Counted from the stretch's first letter, positions 34,169 through 43,978 are shown. The stretch is 64,000 bases of DNA from Bacteroidales bacterium (GCA_017645275.1 JAGCPH010000046.1:1-64000); one strand, 5' to 3'. Notes: generated by a model not told the origin, from the sequence alone. A program made the numbers and translations.

Positions 34169-35176
34169 ATGGCAACAGAAAAAACACAAAGAATAAACAC
34201 ATTCATCGCATTGGTGGTGTTGGGATTGGTTATCGCAACCGTATGTGTCATCGGCTCAATCACTTATGGCAAGACAAATGAAATCATGCAGGGCCAGATG
34301 GAGGCTACGGAATACCGTATCTCTAGCAAGGTCCCGGGCAGAATCCTGGAATTCAGAGTCAAAGAAGGCGACAAGGTGAAGGCTGGCGACACTCTGGCTA
34401 TCATCGAGGCACCAGAAGTCATGGCAAAGAAAGCTCAGGCCGAGGCAGTGCAGACCGCCGCTGTGGCATTGAACGACAAAGCTGAGGCAGGCGCTCGCGA
34501 GGAACAGATTCAAGGTGCTTACGAACTCTGGCAGAAAGCCAAAGTGAACCGCGACATTTGGGAGAAATCGTTCAACCGTGTGTCGAACCTCTTTAAGGAA
34601 GGCGTGGTTAGCGAGCAGAAATACGACGAGACCAAGGCTCAGTATGACGCTGCCATCGCTACCGAGAAAGCCGCTAAGTCACAGTACGACATGGCTGTGA
34701 AGGGCGCACAGAAAGAAGACAAGGAGATGGCCGCCGCCAAGGTGCAACAGGCTAAAGGCGTGGTGGCAGAGGTCGACTCATACATCCACGAGACATTCCT
34801 GCTGGCATACGCCGATGGCGAGGTGACAGACATCTTCCCACATATCGGAGAACTTGTAGGCACTGGCGCTCCTATCATGAACATCGCAATGATGGATGAC
34901 ATGTGGGCAACCTTCAACGTGCGCGAGGATCATCTCAGCAAGCTCCCTATTGGAAGCCGTTTCACAGCTGAGTTCCCTGCATTGGGCGGAGCATCTGTCA
35001 TCATGGAAGTCAACTATATGAAAGACCGTGGCGACTATGCCGCGTGGAAAGCCACAAAGCAGACCGGACAATACGACCTCAAGACCTTCGAGGTGCGTGC
35101 CGTGCCAGTGACAGTTATAAATGGCTTGAGACCAGGCATGACTGTGATTTACAGAATCGGTGAGGAGAAAAAATGA
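34169..35176 (+). CDS. HlyD/EmrA-family periplasmic adaptor
   Basis: 335 residues. One N-terminal membrane helix (TFIALVVLGLVIATVCVIGSI) anchors the protein; then come a biotinyl-lipoyl-like half (RISSKVPGRILEFRVKEGDKVKAGDTLAII, ~49-78), a long coiled-coil hairpin (~80-200, Ala/Lys/Glu rich), and the matching half with a beta-barrel (GEVTDIFPHIGELVGTGAPIMNI). It bridges the inner-membrane exporter and TolC. The C-terminus ends PGMTVIYRIGEEKK, and the stop overlaps the first permease by ATGA. Confidence 0.93.
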   Translation: MATEKTQRINTFIALVVLGLVIATVCVIGSITYGKTNEIMQGQMEATEYRISSKVPGRILEFRVKEGDKVKAGDTLAIIEAPEVMAKKAQAEAVQTAAVALNDKAEAGAREEQIQGAYELWQKAKVNRDIWEKSFNRVSNLFKEGVVSEQKYDETKAQYDAAIATEKAAKSQYDMAVKGAQKEDKEMAAAKVQQAKGVVAEVDSYIHETFLLAYADGEVTDIFPHIGELVGTGAPIMNIAMMDDMWATFNVREDHLSKLPIGSRFTAEFPALGGASVIMEVNYMKDRGDYAAWKATKQTGQYDLKTFEVRAVPVTVINGLRPGMTVIYRIGEEKK

Positions 35177-36345
35177 ATAAAGGATTCTATCAGATAATAT
35201 CTATCGCCAAACGTGAGGTGAAACGCATACTCTCGCGAGGCCTCTACACCTTCTGCATGGTGCTGGCGCCCGTCATGGCGTTCCTGTTTTTCACCACGCT
35301 GATGGGTGAGGGACTCCCTGCCGAGCTGCCTGCCGGTGTCGTCGACGAAGACAACACCGCCACCACACGTGAGGTGATACGTAACCTCGACGCATTCCAG
35401 CAGACCAACATTATCGAGCATTATCCCGACTTCATGTCGGCGCGCAAGGCGATGCAGCAGGGCAAGATTTACTCGTTCTACTACATCCCGGCAGGCACTA
35501 CGCAGCTGGCGATAAGCGGCAAACAGCCTGTCGTGTCGTTCTACACGGCGGCTTCGTATCTGATACCTGGCTCACTGGCGTATCGCGACATGAAGATGAT
35601 GTCGGAATATGCCTCTGGAGGCGTCGGAAGAGCTACCTTATATGCCCGTGGTTACACCGAAGACCAGGCTATGGCGGTGCTCCAGCCTATCAAGATGGAG
35701 ATGCACGCTGTCAACAACCCGAGTCTTAATTATTCTGTCTACCTCAGCAATACCATCCTTCCGGGAATCCTCATGCTGCTCATCATGCAGGTTGTGATAT
35801 ACTCGATTTACGTCGAGATGAAGGAAGAGACGGCTCAACAATGGCTCGCCATGGCCGACAACGATATCGTCAAGGCGTTGATTGGCAAGCTGTTGCCGCA
35901 GATTGTGACGTGGACCTTGATGGGTCTGTTATGTCTGTTTATGCTCTATGGCGTGTGGCGCTTCCCACTCAACAATGGAATCTGGCCGATGTTGCTCGAC
36001 ATGTTCTTGCTCATCAACGCCTCGCTGGCGCTCGGCGTCTTCTTCTGCGGTCTCGTCCCGTCACTGCGCTGGGCGTTGAGTCTCGCCACACTGTGGGGTG
36101 TGCTCTCGTTCCCGATATCGGGATTTTCATTCCCACATTGGGCTTTTCCTGCCACATTGAAAGGACTGGCATGGCTGTTCCCGTTACGTCATTACTTCCT
36201 GATATATGTCGACCAGGCTCTGAACGGACTGCCTCTGCATTATTCGTGGCTAAACATCGCGATAATGCTGGCATTCTGGGCTTTGCCGATAATGCTTTTG
36301 GGACGTCTGAGAAAATTCTTGTTGGAATACCATTATACGCATTAA
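35173..36345 (+). CDS. ABC-2 type permease, first of two
   Basis: 390 residues. The layout is that of YhhJ/DrrB-like ABC-2 permeases: an N-terminal helix (LYTFCMVLAPVMAFLFFTTLM), a large periplasmic domain (~45-180), then five membrane helices in the C-terminal half (ILPGILMLLIMQVVIYSIYV, TWTLMGLLCLFMLYGVW, MFLLINASLALGVFFCGL, SLATLWGVLSFPISG, WLNIAIMLAFWALPIMLLG). ATGA-coupled to the adaptor before it. No ATP-binding subunit lies in the operon, so the energy source must be encoded elsewhere. Substrate unknown. Confidence 0.9.
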   Translation: MNKGFYQIISIAKREVKRILSRGLYTFCMVLAPVMAFLFFTTLMGEGLPAELPAGVVDEDNTATTREVIRNLDAFQQTNIIEHYPDFMSARKAMQQGKIYSFYYIPAGTTQLAISGKQPVVSFYTAASYLIPGSLAYRDMKMMSEYASGGVGRATLYARGYTEDQAMAVLQPIKMEMHAVNNPSLNYSVYLSNTILPGILMLLIMQVVIYSIYVEMKEETAQQWLAMADNDIVKALIGKLLPQIVTWTLMGLLCLFMLYGVWRFPLNNGIWPMLLDMFLLINASLALGVFFCGLVPSLRWALSLATLWGVLSFPISGFSFPHWAFPATLKGLAWLFPLRHYFLIYVDQALNGLPLHYSWLNIAIMLAFWALPIMLLGRLRKFLLEYHYTH

Positions 36346-36355
36346 ACTGTTGATT

Positions 36356-37522
36356 ATGAAATGGTTAAGAAATATAATAGAAGTCTGGGCGTATGAGATG
36401 AAGTGCGCGTTGTTCGACGAGGGCGTTATCGTCTTCTTCGTCATCGTGCCGTTCCTGTACCCGCTTCTTTATGCATATCTCTATAATAATGAAAGCGTCA
36501 GGGAGGTAGCTGCGGTGGTTGTCGACAACAGCCATTCGCAGCTCAGCCGCGAGTTTGTGCGCCGTGTGGATGCCACTGGCGACGTGGATATCGTCTCATA
36601 TTGCCAGGATATGGAAGAGGCTAAGGAGATGATACATCAACGTGAGGCTTACGGCCTGATTTACATACCGAAAGACTTTGCGAAAGATGTGGCGGAGCAC
36701 CGCCAGACCACGGTGGAACTCTACTCCGACATGAGCGGAATACTTTATTACAAAGCCGTTTTGAGCAGCTGCACCGAGGTGTCGCTCGAGATGAACAAAG
36801 AAATAAAGGCGCAGCTTATACCAGGAGCTACTGAACAGCAGATTTCGGCGTTTCAGTACCCGATTGAGTATCAATATGTTCCGATGTTCAACACACAGAG
36901 CGGTTTCTGTACATTCATCATCCCGGCTGTGTTGATGATGATCATCCAGCAGACCATGGTGCTTGGCGTGGGTATGATGGCAGGCGAGGAGCGCGAGAAA
37001 GTGCGCAAACACATCGCCGAGCCACATATCATTGGCAAGAATCCAAGCGAGATACTCCTCGGTAAGTCGACGGTGATATTCACCATCTACGTCATCGTGG
37101 CGGTGTATCTCGTGTGCATAGTGCCTATGCTGTTCAACCTCATTCATATCTGGCGTTGGCAGACGCTGCTGGCGTTTATGGTGCCTTTCATCACGGCATG
37201 TGTGTTCTTCAGCATATCAATCTCATCAATAGCACACGATAGGGAGTCATTTATCATTATGTTTGTGTTCCTGTCTATCCCGTTGCTGTTCGCTAGCGGC
37301 ATCTCCTGGCCATCAAGCAACATACCGATATTCTGGAAAGGCTTCTCGTGGCTCTTCCCGTCGACGTTTGGAGTAAACGGATATGTGAGAATCACTGAGA
37401 TGGGAGCCACCCTCGAAGACGTGCAGTATGAGTTCAATGCCTTGTGGATTCAGACATTTGTGTACGGCGCCATCTCGTATCTCGTCTATAAACGAACCTA
37501 CGGCAAACAATTGTGGGCCTAA
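36356..37522 (+). CDS. ABC-2 type permease, second of two
   Basis: 388 residues from the ATG at 36356. It has the same plan as its neighbour: a first helix (GVIVFFVIVPFLYPLLYAYLY), a periplasmic domain with DNSHSQLSREFVRRVDATGDVDIV, then the membrane block (CTFIIPAVLMMIIQQTMVLGVGMMAGEERE, FTIYVIVAVYLVCIVPMLF, ACVFFSISISSIAHDRES, IMFVFLSIPLLFASGISWP). The pair would form a heterodimeric export channel. It starts 10 bases after the first permease; an RND gene with its own promoter follows 64 bases on. Confidence 0.9.
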   Translation: MKWLRNIIEVWAYEMKCALFDEGVIVFFVIVPFLYPLLYAYLYNNESVREVAAVVVDNSHSQLSREFVRRVDATGDVDIVSYCQDMEEAKEMIHQREAYGLIYIPKDFAKDVAEHRQTTVELYSDMSGILYYKAVLSSCTEVSLEMNKEIKAQLIPGATEQQISAFQYPIEYQYVPMFNTQSGFCTFIIPAVLMMIIQQTMVLGVGMMAGEEREKVRKHIAEPHIIGKNPSEILLGKSTVIFTIYVIVAVYLVCIVPMLFNLIHIWRWQTLLAFMVPFITACVFFSISISSIAHDRESFIIMFVFLSIPLLFASGISWPSSNIPIFWKGFSWLFPSTFGVNGYVRITEMGATLEDVQYEFNALWIQTFVYGAISYLVYKRTYGKQLWA

Positions 37523-37556
37523 TGACGATTTTTTTATGAATTTTAACAAAAAGTTG

Positions 37557-37565
37557 TATTTTTGC
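37557..37565 (+). promoter_or_regulatory. -7 box of the RND exporter gene
   Basis: TATTTTTGC lies 21 bases before the ATG at 37587, inside the short gap after the permease pair. It indicates that the RND-polyprenyl synthase pair can be transcribed separately. Confidence 0.55.
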
Positions 37566-37586
37566 AATTTGTATTAATTGCGAAAT

Positions 37587-39890
37587 ATGTGGAATAAAAT
37601 CGCCGACTATATAATGAATCACAGGGTGTTGAACCTCGTGATTGCCTCTGTTTTACTGATATTTCTGGGTGTGAAGGCCTTCAGCATCAGGATGGGCCAC
37701 AACTTGGCAAATACATTGCCTGACACCGACTCTACCATGGTGGTGTACCGCCAATTTCTTGACAAATACGGCCCCGACGGTCGCGCCATCTTCATCGGGA
37801 TGGTCGACGAAAAGCTTTTCGACCTGCCTAATTTTCAGGATTATTACGACCTTAACGAGAATATAAGGAAAATCGAAGGAGTGACCGAATGTCTCTCTGT
37901 CACAAGGGTTTACAATATTGTAAAAAACGACAGCATCAAGAAATTCCAGCTCTCTCATGTGGTAGGGCGCCGTCCGCAAACACAAAAAGAGGTCGACTCG
38001 ATAAAAAGCGTCATAGAGAGCCTAGCGATGTACGACGGGCTACTTTTCAACACCGAGACGCATTCCACTATGATGCTCGTCACACTCGATGATGAGCACG
38101 CTAACAGCAATCTGCGTAAAGAGACAACCGACGCATTGTCAATACTTTTGAACGACTACAGTACACGGCATGGCATCGAGATGCACATCTCGGGCATGCC
38201 TTACATCCGTGAGGTTACCACCCAAAAAATGCTGAAAGAGATTGTGGGCTTCACCTTCCTCTCCATCGTGGTGGCGGGATTGATACTCTATCTCTTCTTC
38301 CGCTCGTGGCGTCCGCTGGTGTCGGTGATGGCAATCGTCTTGTTGTCAGTGGTTTACATGTTCGGAATAATGGCGCTATTGGACTTCGACGTCACCATCC
38401 TGACAGGCGTTCTGCCTCCGTTGTTGATCATTATAGGCGTGGAGAACTCCATCTTCATGCTCAACAAATATCATCGCGAGTTCGAAATCTGCCACGACAA
38501 GATTCAGGCCCTGAAAAACGTGATAGTGCGTATCGGACCAGCCAACCTTCTCACCAACACCACCACGGCGGTGAGTTTTGCCTCGTTCATCATCACACGC
38601 AACGCACTTCTGGTGCCGTTTGGCATACTTGCAAGTATCTGTATCATGCTCACTTACGTGATGACGATGGTGCTGCTGCCTACATTCTTCAGCTATCAGA
38701 AGAAACCTGAAGGCAAGATGGTCAACTACATGAACAACCCGCGCATCAACTATATCATGGACAAGATCTCGGTCTTCGTGCTGGGTAAGAAACGCGTTAT
38801 CTTCGCGGTGCTGGCCGTACTTATGCTGGTTTGTGTGATAGGTGCCACCCGCATCACCACATCGGGCCGTGTGGTCGACGACATCGCCAAGAGCGACAAA
38901 CTCTACAAGGACATCATGTTTTTCGAGGAAAACGTGGGCGGCGTGATGCCTTTCGAGATCTCCATCGATACCCGCAAGCCCAAAGGTATCATGAATGCGC
39001 AATTTATCAGAAAAGTGCAGCAGCTGGAGGATACCTTGGCACTTTACCCTGAGTTCAGCGAGCCTCTGAGCATCGCCGAGGTGGTGAAATTTGCCCGCCA
39101 AGGCTTCTATAACGGAAAACGCGAGCAGTTCAAGATACCGAGCAACAATGAGTTCGGCTTCATCATGAAATACATGCCTGAGACCAAAGGCGGCGAGATG
39201 CCGGCCATTGTCACACAATACATGGACAAGGAGATGCAGTGCACACGCGTCTCGGTGCAGATGGCCAACGTGACGACCCCTGAGATCGACGCCATAAGCC
39301 GCTCGCTGCAACCGCAAATCGACCAAATCTTCCCGAAGGAGAAATACGACGTGGTGATGACGGGCAGTGCCATGGTGACACTCCAAGGCACCAACTATCT
39401 GATTGTCAACCTGTCGCACTCGCTCTTCCTCGCTTTCATCGTCATCGCACTGCTCATGGCGGTCACTTTCCATAAGTTCAAGATGGTGATTATCTCGTTG
39501 ATACCCAACCTGATACCGTTGCTTTTCACCGCCGGCGTGATGGGCTTTTGCGGCATCCCGCTTAAGATGTCTACGATATTGGTGTTCAGCATCGCACTCG
39601 GCATCAGCGTCGACAACACCATCCATTACCTCGCGAGGTACCGTTTGCAGATGAAGATGAACGACAACGACATCAAGAAATCGGTGATGGCGGCCATACA
39701 GGAGACAGGTCCGAGCATGATTTACTCGGCTAGCATCCTCATCTGCGGCTTCCTGATCTTCGCCTTCTCATCGTTCGGCGGAACCAAGATAGTGGGATTC
39801 CTAGTGCCGTTTACCTTGCTCGTTGCATTGATTACCAATATCTTAGTGCTTCCAGCCTTAGTTTTGACATTTTATAGAAAAAAGATATGA
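37587..39890 (+). CDS. RND-superfamily (MMPL/HAE3-type) exporter
   Basis: 767 residues from the ATG at 37587. Two halves each contain a first helix, a large periplasmic loop and a five-helix block: IASVLLIFLGVKAFSI then ~200 residues of loop and FTFLSIVVAGLILYLFF, VMAIVLLSVVYMFGIMALL; and RVIFAVLAVLMLVCVIG then loop and SLFLAFIVIALLMAVTFHKF, VFSIALGISVDNTIHYLARY. The HAE3/MMPL group exports lipids, hopanoids or other amphiphiles using proton flow. Its stop is ATGA-coupled to a polyprenyl synthase, suggesting a lipid-linked role, though this is inference. Confidence 0.92.
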   Translation: MWNKIADYIMNHRVLNLVIASVLLIFLGVKAFSIRMGHNLANTLPDTDSTMVVYRQFLDKYGPDGRAIFIGMVDEKLFDLPNFQDYYDLNENIRKIEGVTECLSVTRVYNIVKNDSIKKFQLSHVVGRRPQTQKEVDSIKSVIESLAMYDGLLFNTETHSTMMLVTLDDEHANSNLRKETTDALSILLNDYSTRHGIEMHISGMPYIREVTTQKMLKEIVGFTFLSIVVAGLILYLFFRSWRPLVSVMAIVLLSVVYMFGIMALLDFDVTILTGVLPPLLIIIGVENSIFMLNKYHREFEICHDKIQALKNVIVRIGPANLLTNTTTAVSFASFIITRNALLVPFGILASICIMLTYVMTMVLLPTFFSYQKKPEGKMVNYMNNPRINYIMDKISVFVLGKKRVIFAVLAVLMLVCVIGATRITTSGRVVDDIAKSDKLYKDIMFFEENVGGVMPFEISIDTRKPKGIMNAQFIRKVQQLEDTLALYPEFSEPLSIAEVVKFARQGFYNGKREQFKIPSNNEFGFIMKYMPETKGGEMPAIVTQYMDKEMQCTRVSVQMANVTTPEIDAISRSLQPQIDQIFPKEKYDVVMTGSAMVTLQGTNYLIVNLSHSLFLAFIVIALLMAVTFHKFKMVIISLIPNLIPLLFTAGVMGFCGIPLKMSTILVFSIALGISVDNTIHYLARYRLQMKMNDNDIKKSVMAAIQETGPSMIYSASILICGFLIFAFSSFGGTKIVGFLVPFTLLVALITNILVLPALVLTFYRKKI

Positions 39891-40861
39891 CATCGGTTGA
39901 AAAAATTCAGGAAAAGATAACTCAATTTATTGAGAATCAAGATTTTATGGGGACTCCTAGCGAGTTGTACGCTCCAATAGACTACACCATGCATCAGAAA
40001 GGCAAACGTATGCGTCCGACCTTGGCGTTGCTGTCGTGCGAGATGTTTGGCGGCGATATCGACGAATGCCTCAAACCGGCTGTGGCTGCTGAGATCTTCC
40101 ATAACTTCACCCTGATTCACGACGACATCATGGACGAGGCTCCGCTGCGTCGTGGCTTGGAGACCGTTTATCACAAATGGAACTCCAACATCGCACTGCT
40201 CTCGGGCGACACCATGCTCATCAAGGCGTTCATTTATGCGTTGGGCACCAATAAGGCCTATTCGCAGGCTATCTTAGCTGAGCTATGCAAGGTGGCTCTG
40301 GAGGTGTGCGAAGGACAACAGTACGACCTCAATTTCGAGACCCGCGACGATGTTACATTAGATGAATACATCGAGATGATTCGCCTGAAAACAGCCGTTT
40401 TGCTGGGCTCTGTACTGAAAATAGGCGCTATAGTGGCAGGTGCCGGCGAGGCCGATATGAAGGCCGTTTACGACTTCGGCATTGACCTCGGCATAGCGTT
40501 CCAGTTACAAGACGATTTGTTTGATTGCTACGGCGACGTCAAGATCTTCGGTAAGATGCCAGGCGGCGATATAGCCGACAACAAGAAGACATATCTCTAT
40601 CTGAAAGCCCTTGAACTCGCTTCCGCAGAAGATAAAAAACGTCTCGAAAGCTATTTCTCAATGCCAAAGGGCCGTGACGACCAGAAAATGCAGGCTGTTT
40701 TGGACATCTTTGCGAAGTATCACGTAAATGAAATAGTCACCGACGTGATGACGCAATATTACGAAAATTCATTAAAACATCTTGATAAGATAGATGTTCC
40801 GGAAGATAAGAAGGTGATGCTGAGAAACTACGCTGATTATCTTTATAATAGGATAAAATAA
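39887..40861 (+). CDS. Trans-isoprenyl diphosphate synthase (polyprenyl synthetase)
   Basis: 324 residues. It elongates isoprenyl diphosphates with IPP, probably to the quinone side chain or a shorter product. Both Asp-rich motifs are present: LIHDDIMDEAPLRR (~77-90) and FQLQDDLFDCYGD (~204-216), with GKRMRPTLALLSCEMFGG near the start. The residues just before the first motif (HNFTLI) lack large aromatics at the chain-length gate, which suits a long-chain product, but this is weak evidence. It is coupled to the RND exporter by ATGA and ends seven bases before the convergent queA stop. Confidence 0.93.
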   Translation: MTSVEKIQEKITQFIENQDFMGTPSELYAPIDYTMHQKGKRMRPTLALLSCEMFGGDIDECLKPAVAAEIFHNFTLIHDDIMDEAPLRRGLETVYHKWNSNIALLSGDTMLIKAFIYALGTNKAYSQAILAELCKVALEVCEGQQYDLNFETRDDVTLDEYIEMIRLKTAVLLGSVLKIGAIVAGAGEADMKAVYDFGIDLGIAFQLQDDLFDCYGDVKIFGKMPGGDIADNKKTYLYLKALELASAEDKKRLESYFSMPKGRDDQKMQAVLDIFAKYHVNEIVTDVMTQYYENSLKHLDKIDVPEDKKVMLRNYADYLYNRIK

Positions 40862-40868
40862 CGTTTGT

Positions 40869-42101
40869 TTACGGCATAAAGAAACAGCTGTCGCCGTAGC
40901 TCAGGAAGCGGAAACCGTGGTCGAGGGCGAACTGGTACGCCTCTTTCCATTTGTCACCGATGAGGGCTGAAACAAGCAGCAACAACGTGCTCTTCGGCTG
41001 GTGGAAGTTGGTGATGAGCGCCTTCGTGATCATGATAGGGCAGGAGGGGGCTATCATCAAAGCCGTGGTGGCATGCAAGGCATCCAAATGATGCATGTCG
41101 AGGTATTTTAAAATCGCCTCGAGACTCTTTTTCGCAGAAGGCAACGATGTCCTGTCCTGATACGGAAACCATTGATTTAAATGGATATTGCGTTCCTCAT
41201 AACCTTGCTCGAGAAGCATCATTCCAATCCAATATACCGACTCGATTGTACGCATACTTGTAGTGCCAACGGGTATGATGGTCCTGTCGATATTATCTCT
41301 CAGATGCTCAATGGTTTGGCGCTTCACGATGATGGATTCCGAATGCATCTCGTGTTCACCTATGGTGTCGGTGGCAACTGGTCGGAACGTGCCCGCTCCC
41401 ACATGTAGTGTCACTTCTTCGATGGTGTGTCCCATCTCTTTTAGCTTGGCTATCAACGGCTTAGTGAGATGCAACGATGCAGTAGGGGCTGCCACTGAGC
41501 CCTCGTATTTAGCGAACACGGTTTGATAACGCTCTCTGTCGCTCGGCTCCGCCTCGCGGTGCAGGTACGGTGGCAAGGGTATCTCTCCCGCCGCTTCGAG
41601 CACGTCAGCAAACGAGATCTCTGCAGGCTCCCACGAGAACCTTACCAATGAATATGCGTCGTTTTTTTCGATACGTTCGGCATTCAATTGCATGGCTATC
41701 CCTCTGATTGTCAGCGACATAGTGAGCGAGCCTTCTTTCCAGCGGCGGGAGTTGCCCACCAGACAGTGCCACTCAACTGGTGAACTCGCAGAGAATGCCA
41801 GCTGGTAGTCACCGTTGCCTGTCACAGGCTCCAGACAAAATATTTCGATGGCGGCTCCGGATTCCTTCACAAACTGCAGTCGCGCGCGCACCACCTTGGT
41901 CTCGTTGAACACCAAAACGGATCTCTCTGGCAGGTATTCGCCGATGCTTCTGAAATGGTCCTCGCTTATATTATTGTCTTTCAACACCAATAGCTTCGAC
42001 GCATCTCTTTCCGGCAGCGGATATTTCGCAATCCTCTCATCTGGCAGCGGATAGTCGTACTCCGCGATATTTATATTTTGAACGTTTGAAATCAATGTCA
42101 A
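40869..42101 (-). CDS. queA: S-adenosylmethionine:tRNA ribosyltransferase-isomerase
   Basis: 410 residues, the longer form common in Bacteroidetes. It transfers the ribosyl part of SAM to preQ1-tRNA to make epoxyqueuosine. Family motifs are YDYPLPDERIAKYPLPERDASKLL near 15-38, NETKVVRARL, YQTVFAKYEGSVAAPTASLHL (~196-216), THHVGAGTFRPV-like LHVGAGTFRPV, GTTSMRTIES and ITNFHQPKSTLLLLVSA. No ATG lies before the conserved region; the likely start is TTG at 42101, which overlaps the preceding TGA stop, so translation is coupled to the S4 protein. Rare start plus coupling suggests low expression. Confidence 0.95.
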   Translation of the reverse strand: MTLISNVQNINIAEYDYPLPDERIAKYPLPERDASKLLVLKDNNISEDHFRSIGEYLPERSVLVFNETKVVRARLQFVKESGAAIEIFCLEPVTGNGDYQLAFSASSPVEWHCLVGNSRRWKEGSLTMSLTIRGIAMQLNAERIEKNDAYSLVRFSWEPAEISFADVLEAAGEIPLPPYLHREAEPSDRERYQTVFAKYEGSVAAPTASLHLTKPLIAKLKEMGHTIEEVTLHVGAGTFRPVATDTIGEHEMHSESIIVKRQTIEHLRDNIDRTIIPVGTTSMRTIESVYWIGMMLLEQGYEERNIHLNQWFPYQDRTSLPSAKKSLEAILKYLDMHHLDALHATTALMIAPSCPIMITKALITNFHQPKSTLLLLVSALIGDKWKEAYQFALDHGFRFLSYGDSCFFMP

Positions 42102-42475
42102 TCTTCTCCTTTTAATTTATCAAGAATTCGGCGGTCTTTCTTCGTTGGACGGCCTGCACCACGGTCTCTGTATTCAGCTTTATATGCATGCATGAACTCG
42201 ATGCGCTCGTATTCCTCCGTCGGTGTGCGGTCGATGTAGATGTTCGGCACGTCTTTTGGTGACACACGGCTCTTCGGGATGCTCAGCACCTCCACGACCT
42301 TGTGCAACTGACCGAGCTGCACGGCAATCACCTCGCCGACCTTAACATCGTGCGAGGGCTTCATCGACACCTCGTTGACCTTAACCTTGCCGCCCTTGCA
42401 GGCATCAGCAGCCAGCGTCCGGGTCTTGAAAAGCCTCGCGCACCAAAGCCATTTGTCGATTCTAAGTTCATCCAT
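42098..42475 (-). CDS. S4-domain RNA-binding protein (Hsp15/HslR-like)
   Basis: 125 residues. The N-terminal S4 domain (RIDKWLWCARLFKTRTLAADACKGGKVKVNE, ~5-35) matches Hsp15, which binds stalled 50S subunits carrying peptidyl-tRNA. The C-terminal ~55 residues are basic (RGAGRPTKKDRRILDKL), as in HslR. It precedes queA with a TTGA overlap and follows der across a 132-base inverted-repeat element. All its neighbours (queA, der, era, tRNA) serve translation or ribosome assembly. Confidence 0.88.
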   Translation of the reverse strand: MDELRIDKWLWCARLFKTRTLAADACKGGKVKVNEVSMKPSHDVKVGEVIAVQLGQLHKVVEVLSIPKSRVSPKDVPNIYIDRTPTEEYERIEFMHAYKAEYRDRGAGRPTKKDRRILDKLKGED

Positions 42476-42489
42476 ATTATTCAGTTTTC

Positions 42490-42621
42490 GTCATTTCGAG
42501 CGGAACGTAACGAAGTGGAGTGTAGTCGAGAAATCTTTTGTATTCGTTAACAATCGAATGATTTCGTTAAACAAGGATTTCTCCATTACGTTTCATTTCA
42601 TTTCACTTCAGTCGAAATGAC
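42490..42621. repeat. Complete GTCATTTCGA-bounded inverted repeat between der and the S4 gene
   Basis: A 132-base element: ends GTCATTTCGAG (42490-42500) and GTCGAAATGAC (42611-42621), with inner complementary parts (GTAGTCGAGAAATC and GGATTTCTCC regions; AACGTAACG and CATTACGTT). It fills the der-S4 gap. The small size and lack of an open frame fit a non-autonomous repeat of MITE or REP type, or an RNA hairpin. Confidence 0.85.
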
Positions 42622-42628
42622 AAATTGG

Positions 42629-43936
42629 CTATTTCTCTCTGAAAAACAATTGTATCGGCACACCATGGAAGTCCCAGATGCTCCTGATTTTGTTCTCCAA
42701 GAATCGCACGTAGTTGTCCTTCACATCCTTCGGCAGGTTGCAGAAGAAAATGAACTGCGGAGTAGGACTCTTCAACTGTGTTATGTATTTGATTTTCAGA
42801 TATCTACCACGTGATGCAATCTGTGGAGGCTGACTGTTGATGATCTCCAGCATGGTGTCGTTCAACTCGCGTACCGGCACCTTTCTCTCACGGTTTTCAT
42901 ATACCTTATGTGCCATTTCGAGCACCTTGAAAGTCCTCTGTCTGTTGATTGCCGAGGTGAAGATAATCGGATAGTCCACAAAAGGAGCTGTCCTCTCGCG
43001 AATCAAGTTTTCGAAGGCGAGGTGTGTGTTGCTGTCTTTTTCCACTAGATCCCATTTGTTTACCACCAAAACAAGGCCTTTCTTGTTGCGCTCGATGAGT
43101 CTCAAGATGTTCATATCTTGCGAGTCAAAGCCTTCAGTGGCGTCGATAATCAAGATTGCCACGTCACATTCCTCGATGGCTCTTATGGAACGCATCACCG
43201 AGTAAAACTCGATGTTTTCATACACCTTGCTCTTCTTGCGCAATCCTGCGGTATCCACCAGCATGAAGTCCATGCCGAAGGCGTTGAAATGCGTGTTGTT
43301 GCTGTCTCTCGTCGTTCCAGCAATATCTGTCACGATATTTCTTTCTTGACCCAAAAATGCATTGATCATCGATGACTTACCCACATTCGGGCGGCCTACC
43401 AATGCGAATTTCGGCAAATCCGAATAATCCTCAGTTGTGTCGCTTGGCAGATATTTCACCACCTCGTCGAGCAGCTCGCCTGTGCCAGTGCCTGTCATGG
43501 CCGAGAACGGGAATATCTCACCCAGTCCGAGGGCGTAGAACTCTGCCGCCTCGCCGAACTTGCTCGGGATGTCGGTCTTGTTGACTGCCAATATCACTTT
43601 TTTCTTGCATTTGCGCAAAATTAAAGCCACGTCTTCATCCAACACATGTACTCCTGCCTGTCCGTCAACCACGAAGATGATGACGTCGGCCTCGTCGATG
43701 GCCAAATCTACTTGTTTTCTAATCTCTTCTTCAAAAATGTCGTCCGAGCCGACCACATAGCCTCCTGTGTCGATCACTGTGAACGCCTTGCCGTTCCAGT
43801 CGCTATGTCCGTAATGGCGGTCGCGTGTCACGCCGCTGCTTTCCTCCACAATGGCCTGGCGCTTCTGCACCAAACGGTTGAATAACGTCGATTTTCCGAC
43901 GTTCGGTCTTCCAACTATTGCAACTATATTACTCAT
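42629..43936 (-). CDS. der: Ribosome assembly GTPase Der (EngA)
   Basis: 435 residues with two tandem GTPase domains and a KH-like C-terminal domain, the layout unique to Der. G1 motifs are GRPNVGKST (8-16) and GRPNVGKSS (~181-189); G3 motifs DTGGY and DTAGLR; G4 motifs NKTD and NKWD. The C-terminal domain holds [19 protein letters not shown] and [18 protein letters not shown]. It acts in 50S maturation. It follows era by a heptamer array of 36 bases. Confidence 0.98.
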   Translation of the reverse strand: MSNIVAIVGRPNVGKSTLFNRLVQKRQAIVEESSGVTRDRHYGHSDWNGKAFTVIDTGGYVVGSDDIFEEEIRKQVDLAIDEADVIIFVVDGQAGVHVLDEDVALILRKCKKKVILAVNKTDIPSKFGEAAEFYALGLGEIFPFSAMTGTGTGELLDEVVKYLPSDTTEDYSDLPKFALVGRPNVGKSSMINAFLGQERNIVTDIAGTTRDSNNTHFNAFGMDFMLVDTAGLRKKSKVYENIEFYSVMRSIRAIEECDVAILIIDATEGFDSQDMNILRLIERNKKGLVLVVNKWDLVEKDSNTHLAFENLIRERTAPFVDYPIIFTSAINRQRTFKVLEMAHKVYENRERKVPVRELNDTMLEIINSQPPQIASRGRYLKIKYITQLKSPTPQFIFFCNLPKDVKDNYVRFLENKIRSIWDFHGVPIQLFFREK

Positions 43937-43942
43937 CTCAAC

Positions 43943-43978
43943 TCAATTATCAATTGTCAATTATCAATTATCAATTCA
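43943..43978. repeat. Heptamer array (TCAATTA) between era and der
   Basis: Five direct heptamers (TCAATTA, TCAATTG, TCAATTA, TCAATTA, TCAATTC) end at the era stop codon (43979-43981). The der start (43936) is six bases from the other end. Confidence 0.9.

Noticed and set aside
38376..39626. A 416-codon open frame antisense to the RND exporter
   Set aside because: It lies wholly within the strongly supported RND gene, is abnormally rich in His, Asp and Arg, has no domain pattern or start signal, and is the mirror of the RND codon bias.
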